Assembly (NCBI GenBank): GCA_019058515.1
Contig: JAHPYY010000009.1
Coordinates: 1 to 23,430, forward strand
DNA: 23,430 bases
Direction: 5' to 3'
Source of the DNA: Promethearchaeota archaeon
GTDB taxonomy: Archaea; Asgardarchaeota; Lokiarchaeia; Sigynarchaeales; SOKP01
Positions within the stretch are counted from its first letter, which is position 1; every line of letters starts with the position of its first letter. A program made the translations under genes and the position numbers. Positions 16,009-23,430 of the stretch are shown here, one piece after another. Below the pieces are notes generated by a model, which was not told the origin of the DNA, searched no databases, and saw only the letters and a list, made by a program, of their open reading frames with translations.

Positions 16009-17379
16009 ATGTTAATACATAATGCAAATCTCTTTGTTAATAACATATTTCAGAAAGGGCTCTTAGTTATAAAAGGCGAAATCATAGAAAAAGTTTCTAT
16101 AAAACCATCAAAAGGCGATTTTAAGGAAGCAAGAGAATTAAATATCGATGATGTAGAAGAAGATTGTAACAATGGATATATAATCCCGGGATTGATTGAT
16201 GTTCACACACATCTAAGGGATTTAGACCAAAATTACAAGGAATCTTTCGAAACAGGGACGTTAGCTGCATTGTCAACGGGTATAACCACTGTTTTTAACA
16301 TGCCAAACACTTCTCCACCTGTAATCAATTTTTCCACACTTAAAAATTGGATAAACAAAGCTCGTAATCATATTTTTGTTGATGTCGGCTTCATTTCGGG
16401 TGTTCCCGAAGGAATTGATGGAAATGAAATAAAAAAGATTATGACATTGAAACCTGTGGGATTCAAAATTTACCCTCATTCTCCACTTTCTTTAATAGAT
16501 TGGACCAATCCCGAAAATTTAAATGATTTGTATCGGTATTCTGCGGATTATAGTGTACCGATATTTATTCACCCAGCTTGGCCAGGTTCAAATGATATAC
16601 CTCAGGAAATAAGTCGGTCCAATAATGATCATTATCTCAAATTTCACAGTACACTTCACCCGGTCAGTTCTGAGGTCAAATATATCGATATCATTCTTAA
16701 AACATATTTCTCTTATTGTAAGAATAATCAAGATTACTTACCATTCGTTCATTTTTGCCACATCAGTAGTATTGAAAGTTTTGATCTCATATCTTCAAAT
16801 ATTACTAAGTATCCTAATCTTAAAATATCATTTGAGGTGAGTCCTCATCATTTATTATTATCAAATAATCTTAAACCGTCTATTGAAAGTTTTGGCAAAG
16901 TGTTACCTCCTCTAAGAAGTGATAAACATAGGCAGTATCTCTACAATCGACTTTGTTCAAATGAAATTCCAATAATAGCGTCTGATCATGCACCCCACAG
17001 TTTAAAAGAGAAAAAATTACCATTTCAAGAGGCTCCTTCTGGATTTCCCGAGTTTGAAACATACCCTCTACTATTTTTAGACTTGATAATAAATGGTAAA
17101 ATCTCTCCGAGCGCTTTTATTAACTCAACTACCAAAAATCCTGCTGTAACATTTGGTTTAGTAAATAGAGGTTGTATTAATGAGAAATATATAGCAGACA
17201 TGGTAGTTTTTAAAAAGGCTGCTCCATATCGGTTAAAGTCTGAAAATTTCTTAAGCAAAGCAAAGTTTAGTCCGTATGAAAATCGCAAGGTTTCAGTAAA
17301 AGTTGATAAGGTAATCTTTAAAGGAAAAATAATAGATACTTATAGTTCTTATCCTAAACCAATGGGAATAATTATATAA
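16009..17379 (+). CDS. pyrC: Dihydroorotase
   Basis: It closes carbamoyl-aspartate to dihydroorotate, the third step of pyrimidine synthesis, in the cytosol. The amidohydrolase barrel has the metal ligands H66 and H68 (DVHTHLRD), the lysine expected to be carboxylated, K153 (GFKIYPHS), H188 (FIHPAWPG), H251 (FCHISS) and D326 (ASDHAPHS). The dihydroorotase-specific features GKVxPPLR (297-303, with Leu for Asn) and APSGFPEFET (342-351, usually APSGxPGxET) are present, which separates it from allantoinase and hydantoinase. The length of 456 is slightly above average. It starts at ATG one base after the TrmY-like stop, so translation may be coupled. No other pyr gene is in the window, so its place beside srp54 reflects an operon of mixed functions. 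Confidence 0.92.
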   Translation: MLIHNANLFVNNIFQKGLLVIKGEIIEKVSIKPSKGDFKEARELNIDDVEEDCNNGYIIPGLIDVHTHLRDLDQNYKESFETGTLAALSTGITTVFNMPNTSPPVINFSTLKNWINKARNHIFVDVGFISGVPEGIDGNEIKKIMTLKPVGFKIYPHSPLSLIDWTNPENLNDLYRYSADYSVPIFIHPAWPGSNDIPQEISRSNNDHYLKFHSTLHPVSSEVKYIDIILKTYFSYCKNNQDYLPFVHFCHISSIESFDLISSNITKYPNLKISFEVSPHHLLLSNNLKPSIESFGKVLPPLRSDKHRQYLYNRLCSNEIPIIASDHAPHSLKEKKLPFQEAPSGFPEFETYPLLFLDLIINGKISPSAFINSTTKNPAVTFGLVNRGCINEKYIADMVVFKKAAPYRLKSENFLSKAKFSPYENRKVSVKVDKVIFKGKIIDTYSSYPKPMGIII

Positions 17380-17425
17380 AAACTCCTAATCTATTATTAA
17401 CATAAACCCTTTAACGTGAACTTTA

Positions 17426-18055
17426 TTGGAAAATAAAAATGATTTTACAGTTGAGGATGGACATATCTTAATCAATTTTGCAAGAGAAAATATAGAATAT
17501 TTCCTTAAAAACGATACAAAAATCGTTGTCCCTGCTGAAATTAAAGAAAAATTTGGGGAAAAATACGGAGCTTTTGTAACTCTAAATAGATACAATGCCC
17601 CTGGAAATCCCTTGAGAGGGTGTATAGGTTACATTGAACCGAAATTTCCATTATACGATGTCATTCATAAAGTATCGATTAGTTCTGCGATAGAAGATCC
17701 TAGATTTCCATCTGTTGATTTGAGTGAAATGGACAATATAGTTATAGAGCTTTCAATTCTTACTCCTCCTAAATTAATTGAGGTTGAAACACCCGCGGAA
17801 TACCTAACTAAAATAAAAATAGGTCGAGACGGATTAATAGCCGAAAAAGGAATGAGAAGGGGATTGCTATTACCTCAAGTACCGGTAGATCACGGCCGTA
17901 ACTGGGATGTAGAAACATTTATTTCCCACACCTGTCAGAAAGCTTGGCTTCCAACCGATTCTTGGAAAGAAAAATCCACTAAGATCTATTCTTTTCAAGC
18001 CATACTATTCGAAGAAGTAAAACCTGGAGGAGATGTAATAAGAAAAAACTTGTAA
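17426..18055 (+). CDS. AMMECR1-family protein
   Basis: AMMECR1 domain proteins are found in archaea, bacteria and eukaryotes; their biochemical role is not settled. The characteristic LRGCIG motif is at 63-68, followed by DPRFPSV (91-97), IELSILTPP (107-115), GRDGL (133-137), GLLLPQV (146-152) and HTCQKAWL (168-175), covering the whole family domain. The conserved Cys66 and Cys170 are both present. The length of 209 matches archaeal members such as PH0010. The start is TTG at 17426, preceded by ACGTGA, a weak ribosome binding site; a stop codon in the same frame just upstream rules out an earlier start. It follows pyrC by 46 bases on the same strand. In many genomes this family is linked with Memo and a radical SAM protein, but neither is adjacent here. 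Confidence 0.92.
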   Translation: MENKNDFTVEDGHILINFARENIEYFLKNDTKIVVPAEIKEKFGEKYGAFVTLNRYNAPGNPLRGCIGYIEPKFPLYDVIHKVSISSAIEDPRFPSVDLSEMDNIVIELSILTPPKLIEVETPAEYLTKIKIGRDGLIAEKGMRRGLLLPQVPVDHGRNWDVETFISHTCQKAWLPTDSWKEKSTKIYSFQAILFEEVKPGGDVIRKNL

Positions 18056-18144
18056 TAACTATTTTCTCCCGATTTTCGTCGAAATTAGCATTCTACTAGT
18101 AGTTTCCTTCCCAAATTAACCATTAATTTGTCGAAAAAGTAAAC

Positions 18145-18152
18145 ATATATAA
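18145..18152 (+). promoter_or_regulatory. TATA-like box for the flippase operon
   Basis: ATATATAA, preceded by the purine-containing GTAAAC, lies about 60 bases before the ATG at 18207. Transcription would start near 18175. The gap 18056-18206 holds no gene. This is the clearest promoter-like site before the three-gene set that follows. Confidence 0.5.
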
Positions 18153-18206
18153 GCTCCTCCCTTTCAATTAATACTATTAAATTATTACTACTTATCAAGA
18201 ATTATT

Positions 18207-20954
18207 ATGAAAATCGTCGAAAAGATCTCATTATCAATAGTCATTCTGCTTATCGTATCTATAATTAGCACTTTTGGTTTAAGTGTGTTTTTTATCAAGC
18301 CAGTGCAAGCACAATCAACCAATACAAAGAGAATTTTAGTTTTGAGCGGAGGAAACGACTCTAAATTCAAAGAAAGCATCAGTATAGACTCCTCAAATTT
18401 TGAGGTTGCTTATCTGACCAATACTGATTCTTTCATATCTATAGATCCTCAAACTGACGTATTAATTGTATTTGATGCTCTTTTAGAAACAATTAAATTT
18501 AATATAATTAATAGTTTTCTAACTACTGGCGGATCATTAATTGTGTTCATGGGTCCAAACCTGCACGAAAATCCAACTTTGCTCAATAATTTAAGTATTT
18601 CATCAAGTACTTCGTTTGAGAAAAATACTGAGTCTAATGTTTTTATAGTGAGTGATGACACAAACCCAATTAGTTCAAGCATAGATTGGAATTCTGCACC
18701 AAATTTAAAACCTCAAACAATGACTATAATTGGCAATCTCAATCCAAATGCCAAAAGAATTGTGGATGTCTACCCAACCTCGAGAAATCTTGAAATTTAT
18801 GCCTATAGAAAGCCTGTACTTATAGAAATGCAACATGGAAACGGAAATATACTCTTGTTTTCTGGTTGGTTGGAAGATAATCAAAACTTAGATTTCACAT
18901 TGTGGCCCTATTTTAATTACATGCTATATTCGATGATTTATGAGAGTTTAGACGAAGAATTTCAATCTTATCCCTTATGGCCTTTCTCTCCGGTACCCCA
19001 TATGTTTGAACAGACAGTCATTGGTGTTTTTATACTTTGTTTGGGAATTTTAGTCATTTTACTATTTCTCATTGTAAAAAAGCGTTCGAAGGGTGCATTG
19101 GATCAAGCAACGATTTATGCGTTGAAAAAACAAGCTGAACTGGAAGAACTTAAAAGGATAGAAGAATCCAAGGAACTAGAAAAAAAAATAGAAGAACATG
19201 TTGATCTCAAGAATGATTGGGAAGTAATAGGTATTCATAGGCAACTTGGAGGTTTCTTTTTTACATTCTTCATAGGTTTGATATTGGTAATCCCACAACT
19301 GCTGATTTCAAATTTTCTTATGCCTCAAATCATTCAACCATTTCCAAGTGCTGCGGGTTGGTATTATCTTACTTATAATTTCTTTCAAATCGCGTGGTTG
19401 TTATTTGATTTTGGAACGTCTTACGCTTTAGCTAAATTCTTTTCGCAATATCGAGTAAAAAATCCGGAGAAAGCGATTCATTACGTTCAAATCTTCGTTT
19501 GGTGGCAATTATTTACTGGTTTGGCGCAAATAACCTTTTTTGGATTTCTAGGTTCTCTGATTTTTCCTTATACTAATTTAGCTCATATGAGCTGGATATT
19601 TATTACATTTTCTTTTGTACAATATCCTGGATTTTTCTTAGTTTTCATGTATACATTTCAAGGGATGCAGAGATCAGACTTACAGCTAGTTCTTTATGTG
19701 TGTTGGGAAGTGGCCTTTCTTTTAATTGGACAGATGATTTTTTGCTACATAGGGAGACTTTGGGGTGCAGCTAATCCAATCATAGGGGAAGCACTTGGAG
19801 CGGGCATTGGTTATTCAATCGCTAGGTATTTTGACTATTGGATGACCTTTATCGTTTCCGTATTGATGTTTAAAAAGCTTGGATTTTCTCCAATGACTTG
19901 CTTTAGAATAGATTTTAGCAAGGATGAATTCAAAGAAGTTATGTTATACGGTTCAAAATTAGCGTTTGGAGAATCTTTTGTCCAAATTGGATACTTTCTC
20001 CAAATAATAATCACTAGTCTCTTTATTGCGAATTATAGCAATGAACTTGGTTATTTTCAACTGACTTGGAATCTGGGTATGATTGTTCAGATAGTAACTC
20101 TCTATGGACAATCACTTCTTGGCGCGTTTAGCGAATCCTCTTCACACAATAAAAAGACTTTAACTAAACTCTATGTGTACCAAGCCCTTCGGTGGGGTAA
20201 TTACTTCGGATTTTTCTTAGTATCGGTTCTTATGGCAGTAGGCGCTAAATTTCTGGTTGGGGCTGCTGGACCGGAATATGGTGGTCCTGCGGTTAAGTTT
20301 TTAATACCTTTATTGCTATTTCATACTTTTGGAATATATTCCTGGCTCGTGGATGCGGTATTTCAGGGAACCGGCAATCCAATGTACGCTGCTCTTGTTT
20401 GGATAATAGAACAAACAACTAGAGCGATATTAATGCTAATCCTTGTGTTAATTTTGAACGATATGGTTGCAGTGCTATTAGCCTACATTCCAGCGGTATT
20501 AACTAAAGATATTATAGCGTGGATCATCGTAAAGAGAAAAATTATAGATTACAAGGTTTATTCGTATAAAACTTTCGTAACTCCCGCGATTGCCTCGATA
20601 ATCAACTTTATTGTTATATTTTTCGTTGGGGAACTGCTATGGATGATTCCTATGGGTGATAAAATAGTAAATACAGCTCTTCTCTTCGTTCTAGGCACGT
20701 TCATTTTTCTATATTTCTACGCATTTGTCGATGGATTTTTAGGTGGATACGATAGTAACACCTTAAAAGAGCTGGAAAAATCGGCAAATATGATTGGTGG
20801 TAGTTTAGGTAAATTACCAAAAGTATTATACAAATCAGCATCGTTTGGCGCTAAATTAAGTCCGTTTCATAATAAGTTTAAAATTGATATATACGAGGAA
20901 GCAATGGAAGAAGCTTATAACTTAACACTGGAAAAAAAAATATTAAAAATCTGA
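18207..20954 (+). CDS. Fusion of extracytoplasmic GATase-like domain and MOP-type flippase
   Basis: The protein combines two parts. Residues 1-36 are a signal peptide or anchor (hydrophobic 9-30, then VQAQ). Residues 41-250 form an alpha/beta domain resembling glutamine-amidotransferase-like or ThuA-like folds (KRILVLSGGND, then DVLIVFDALL, then FLTTGGSLIVF, then NGNILLFSGW); no catalytic Cys-His-Glu triad is seen, so it is probably a binding domain. A membrane helix (269-290), a basic stop and a coiled coil (about 300-332) lead into a MOP-superfamily flippase of roughly 12-14 helices (345-865), of the type that moves lipid-linked sugars across the membrane. The tail is cytosolic. It has its own TATA-like box and is followed 20-40 bases later by a toroid-like gene and then an FGGY kinase, probably one operon. 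The fusion is plain in the frame; the cargo is unknown. Confidence 0.82.
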   Translation: MKIVEKISLSIVILLIVSIISTFGLSVFFIKPVQAQSTNTKRILVLSGGNDSKFKESISIDSSNFEVAYLTNTDSFISIDPQTDVLIVFDALLETIKFNIINSFLTTGGSLIVFMGPNLHENPTLLNNLSISSSTSFEKNTESNVFIVSDDTNPISSSIDWNSAPNLKPQTMTIIGNLNPNAKRIVDVYPTSRNLEIYAYRKPVLIEMQHGNGNILLFSGWLEDNQNLDFTLWPYFNYMLYSMIYESLDEEFQSYPLWPFSPVPHMFEQTVIGVFILCLGILVILLFLIVKKRSKGALDQATIYALKKQAELEELKRIEESKELEKKIEEHVDLKNDWEVIGIHRQLGGFFFTFFIGLILVIPQLLISNFLMPQIIQPFPSAAGWYYLTYNFFQIAWLLFDFGTSYALAKFFSQYRVKNPEKAIHYVQIFVWWQLFTGLAQITFFGFLGSLIFPYTNLAHMSWIFITFSFVQYPGFFLVFMYTFQGMQRSDLQLVLYVCWEVAFLLIGQMIFCYIGRLWGAANPIIGEALGAGIGYSIARYFDYWMTFIVSVLMFKKLGFSPMTCFRIDFSKDEFKEVMLYGSKLAFGESFVQIGYFLQIIITSLFIANYSNELGYFQLTWNLGMIVQIVTLYGQSLLGAFSESSSHNKKTLTKLYVYQALRWGNYFGFFLVSVLMAVGAKFLVGAAGPEYGGPAVKFLIPLLLFHTFGIYSWLVDAVFQGTGNPMYAALVWIIEQTTRAILMLILVLILNDMVAVLLAYIPAVLTKDIIAWIIVKRKIIDYKVYSYKTFVTPAIASIINFIVIFFVGELLWMIPMGDKIVNTALLFVLGTFIFLYFYAFVDGFLGGYDSNTLKELEKSANMIGGSLGKLPKVLYKSASFGAKLSPFHNKFKIDIYEEAMEEAYNLTLEKKILKI

Positions 20955-20974
20955 TTTTTTTATTCGTAATTTTA

Positions 20975-22048
20975 TTGAACTTGAATAAGAAAATAATGAG
21001 TTTATTTGAAAAATTTACTAAAAAATATGATCTGGATCCGTTTCTCGCTAACTTATTTAATTGGGTTGATTTGTTCAAAATAGATGATGTTCCTGGGAAT
21101 TTTTCTGTTTTAAATTCCGAACTGAAACCCTCCTTGTACGGTGTTTGCGATATGATTTATAACTTAAAAATTACAAATACGCTGTCTCAATACTTAGAGG
21201 AACGAAGAACCGAATCTGTGAGCGATTGGATAAAATACATTCAATCCTACCAAGATCCTAGAAGCGGATGGTTTAAAGAACCAGGATTTAATTATGGGTT
21301 TCACTTTAAAGAACATAGCACTGCGTTCGCTATCTCTGCGTTAAGACTTTTAGATGCAAAACCGAAATATAATCTTAAAATCGCTTCAAAATTAAAATCT
21401 CGAAAAAAAGTAAGAAAATGGTTGAAAATCGTTCCAGAATGGGGATTATTTTATTGGCCAGGGTCTCATAGAGGAGGAGGGATTGGTGCGATATTTGCAA
21501 CCTTAGGCGAAGATTATTATCCTCATAAAGATTTCTTTGAATGGTACTTCGAGTGGTTGGATGAAAACGCAGATCCTGAAGTAGGGTTCTGGAGATTAGG
21601 ATGGATCCATAAAATTAAGAAAGATCGACTAACAAAACACGAATTGGGAGGTGCTGTTCACTACTACTGGGTTTATGAGTTTTTCGATAGAAACTTTCCT
21701 TATCCAGAACAAATAATTGATTCTACAATTTCTTTACAAACAGAACTTAACACATGGCACAAGATTTACTCCTACTGTATTGACTTGGATGCGATCTTTT
21801 GCCTACTTCGGGGGTTCATACAGACTAATGACTATAAAGGTAAGGAGATTGAAGCGGCACTCATTAAATATTTAAATTCAGTAATTGAAAATATGAATAG
21901 TAACGAATTTTTATTCGCGAATTATCAATCTGCGCACAAATTAACAGGTTATGTTTGTGCAATTGCTGAAATTTACAGATTTTTTCCTGATATTTTTGAT
22001 ACAAAAACAAAATGGATTCAAACTTTAGACATAACACCATGGATATAA
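20975..22048 (+). CDS. Alpha/alpha-toroid-like protein, unknown function
   Basis: No exact family is recognised. The frame opens at TTG 20975, but ATG 20996 (eighth codon) is a more natural start, giving 350 residues; neither has a ribosome binding site. Numbered from the TTG, the sequence contains helix pairs with repeated W/Q/G elements, for example WIKYIQSYQDPRSGWF (85-100), FEWLDENADPEVGFW (192-206) and a weaker copy near SLQTELNTWHKI (253-264). This resembles the barrels of prenyltransferases and squalene cyclases, and also some glycoside-acting toroids. It has no signal peptide or membrane helix, so it is cytosolic. Conserved-looking polar groups include HFKEHST (110-116), GSHRGGG (163-169) and KHELGGAVHYYW (221-232). 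Lying between a flippase and an FGGY kinase, it may act on a sugar or lipid-linked sugar. That is inference. Confidence 0.6.
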   Translation: MNLNKKIMSLFEKFTKKYDLDPFLANLFNWVDLFKIDDVPGNFSVLNSELKPSLYGVCDMIYNLKITNTLSQYLEERRTESVSDWIKYIQSYQDPRSGWFKEPGFNYGFHFKEHSTAFAISALRLLDAKPKYNLKIASKLKSRKKVRKWLKIVPEWGLFYWPGSHRGGGIGAIFATLGEDYYPHKDFFEWYFEWLDENADPEVGFWRLGWIHKIKKDRLTKHELGGAVHYYWVYEFFDRNFPYPEQIIDSTISLQTELNTWHKIYSYCIDLDAIFCLLRGFIQTNDYKGKEIEAALIKYLNSVIENMNSNEFLFANYQSAHKLTGYVCAIAEIYRFFPDIFDTKTKWIQTLDITPWI

Positions 22049-22049
22049 A

Positions 22050-22056
22050 AAGGAGA
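22050..22056 (+). promoter_or_regulatory. Ribosome binding site of the second FGGY kinase
   Basis: AAGGAGA lies five bases before the ATG at 22062 and directly after the TAA stop of the previous gene. It fixes the start codon and marks the two genes as co-transcribed. Confidence 0.75.
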
Positions 22057-22061
22057 TAAAC

Positions 22062-23430
22062 ATGGAAAATAAGAACGATAATATCATAGTAATTGATGTG
22101 TCGTCAAAATCAGTTAAAGTTGGATTGGTTTCAGAAGACTTGTTTTTAACTAAATATGATTTTAGTACACATAAAATATACAATGAAGATTTTGATGGGT
22201 TTGCCAAGAGATTTGAGATGGAAAACCTGTGGCATAAAATAATCTTAGGTATAAAGAATGTTTTGAAGAATGATCCATCTCCTATTATTGGGATTACCTC
22301 TTGCGCTCAGAGAATGGCAACTGTGTTTTTGGATTCTAGCGGAAAAGTGCTATATGGTGGTCCTAATATTGATATACGAGGAATTGATTCTGCTTATCTA
22401 ATTGAAGATGAATTCACCGAAGAAGAATTATTCAATATAACCGGACATAGCCCCTCGATTCTATTCACTTTATCTAGACTATTGTGGTTTAAAGAAGAAG
22501 AGGAAGACACTTACGAAAATATTAAAAAAGTCTTAATGCTTGATGATTGGATTATCTACATTCTTACTGGAAAGTATGTATCTGACCCTACATCCGCATC
22601 TGATTCACAGATTTTCGATGTAAGCAAAGGAAAGTGGAGTTCTGAAATAATTGAGGCGTTTAATTTCGATCCTGAGATCTTTCCTGAAATTATAGAGCCT
22701 GGTGAAGTTGTTGGGATATTAAAAAAAGACATCGCTAAAATGTTAGGAATAGAAAGTGGGAGCATTCCTGTAATTAAAACAGGTGGAGATACTCAAGCCA
22801 CTTTATTAGGGATGGGTGCTATAGAAAACGGACACCTCGGAATAAGCTTAGGCACAACCGCTCCTTCTCACCTAGTAGTAGACAAACCTATTTTCGATCC
22901 AGGTTGTAACCATTGGTTAATGCGTCACTCACTCAAAGGTAAATGGTTAATTGAAGCAAACGCAGGTAACACAGGGAAAGTTTACGATTGGTTTAAAGAG
23001 TGCTTTTTCCCGAGTACTCAGGAAAATATTGATGATTTAATTGATAAATTCTTGGAGGATACTGTCCCTGGTTCAGATTCCACATATGCATTTTTGGGAC
23101 CAGAATTAATGAATATAAAAGATCAGACTTTAATAAAGAAGGGTGTATTTATATTTCAAGCTCCTACAATTGTATCTGAAGATCTTCCTAAAATTAATAA
23201 CTTCGCAAAAGCTGTAATGGAAAATATATGTTTTGGAATTAAGGAGAATTACGATAAAGTAAGAGAATTTACCTCTAATGTAACTAAAATTTGCTGTGCT
23301 GGAGGAACTTCTAAATCTAAAAATTTTTGTAAAACCTTAGCAAATTGCTTAAATTCTGATCTCCATGTTCCATTTTTCAGAGACTCTGCTTTTATTGGGG
23401 CGGCGATTAATGTTTTGGTTGGTTTAAAAC
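22062..23430 (+). CDS. Second FGGY carbohydrate kinase, 3' end outside window
   Basis: The first 456 residues are present; the frame is open at the right edge. It belongs to the FGGY kinases, with the catalytic Asp in GGDTQA (D243), phosphate loop 2 GTTAP (264-268) and the adenosine motif AGGTSKS (413-419). Phosphate loop 1 is altered: DVSSKSVK (12-19) replaces the usual D-x-G-T-x-x-x-K, with Ser14 where Gly is expected. The glycerol-contact motifs of the first kinase (TNQRE, DPYFS) are not conserved; here the matching parts are TSCAQRMAT and HSPSILFTL, so the substrate differs, perhaps a pentose, ketose or another polyol. The ATG at 22062 has an AAGGAGA site and starts 13 bases after the toroid-like gene. 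The context suggests it phosphorylates a sugar handled or released by its neighbours. Confidence 0.88.
   Translation, partial: MENKNDNIIVIDVSSKSVKVGLVSEDLFLTKYDFSTHKIYNEDFDGFAKRFEMENLWHKIILGIKNVLKNDPSPIIGITSCAQRMATVFLDSSGKVLYGGPNIDIRGIDSAYLIEDEFTEEELFNITGHSPSILFTLSRLLWFKEEEEDTYENIKKVLMLDDWIIYILTGKYVSDPTSASDSQIFDVSKGKWSSEIIEAFNFDPEIFPEIIEPGEVVGILKKDIAKMLGIESGSIPVIKTGGDTQATLLGMGAIENGHLGISLGTTAPSHLVVDKPIFDPGCNHWLMRHSLKGKWLIEANAGNTGKVYDWFKECFFPSTQENIDDLIDKFLEDTVPGSDSTYAFLGPELMNIKDQTLIKKGVFIFQAPTIVSEDLPKINNFAKAVMENICFGIKENYDKVREFTSNVTKICCAGGTSKSKNFCKTLANCLNSDLHVPFFRDSAFIGAAINVLVGLK

Noticed and set aside
16009..17379. Allantoinase or hydantoinase
   Set aside because: The GKVxPPLR and APSGxPxxET features and the full metal set favour dihydroorotase.

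Overview
The window is a strongly AT-rich piece of an archaeal chromosome. The archaeal assignment is firm. It rests on FEN1 with a C-terminal PIP box, a hypusine-type aIF5A, SRP54 in its archaeal form, a two-ring Cdc48/VAT ATPase, a HerA-family ATPase, a Nob1-like PIN nuclease, a TrmY-like tRNA methyltransferase and an AMMECR1 protein. TATA-like boxes, poly-T terminators and GGTGA-type ribosome binding sites fit the same picture. Low GC, several membrane and Cys-rich proteins without a recognised family, and the mix of genes would suit an Asgard archaeon of the Lokiarchaeia type, but that is only an inference. Several genes appear to start at TTG or GTG.

Layout. Positions 1-3375 are accessory: the end of a B12-binding radical SAM enzyme, a convergent AbiEii-like nucleotidyltransferase and a divergent zinc-ribbon protein. 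Positions 3498-7987 hold a glycerol-kinase-like FGGY kinase, a four-helix membrane protein, a 66-residue Cys-rich protein, a HerA-family ATPase and a small convergent winged-helix-like protein. Positions 8126-13581, all on the minus strand, form a housekeeping block read in the order aIF5A, NAD kinase, Nob1-like PIN, FEN1, Cdc48. A 381-base divergent gap follows. Positions 13963-18055, on the plus strand, read SRP54, TrmY-like protein, dihydroorotase, AMMECR1. Positions 18207-23430 hold a second accessory set, probably one operon: a fusion of an extracytoplasmic GATase-like domain to a MOP-type flippase, an alpha/alpha-toroid-like protein, and a second FGGY kinase that runs off the window.

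The housekeeping genes cover translation (aIF5A, and Nob1 for 16S rRNA maturation), protein targeting (SRP54), protein unfolding (Cdc48), DNA repair and replication (FEN1), NADP supply and pyrimidine synthesis. The most unusual points are the flippase fusion operon, a TrmY homologue that seems to have lost the C-terminal part of its knot, a Nob1-like protein with no zinc ribbon, and an orphan AbiEii-like nucleotidyltransferase with a long N-terminal extension. No rRNA, tRNA, CRISPR array, insertion sequence or integrase was recognised.
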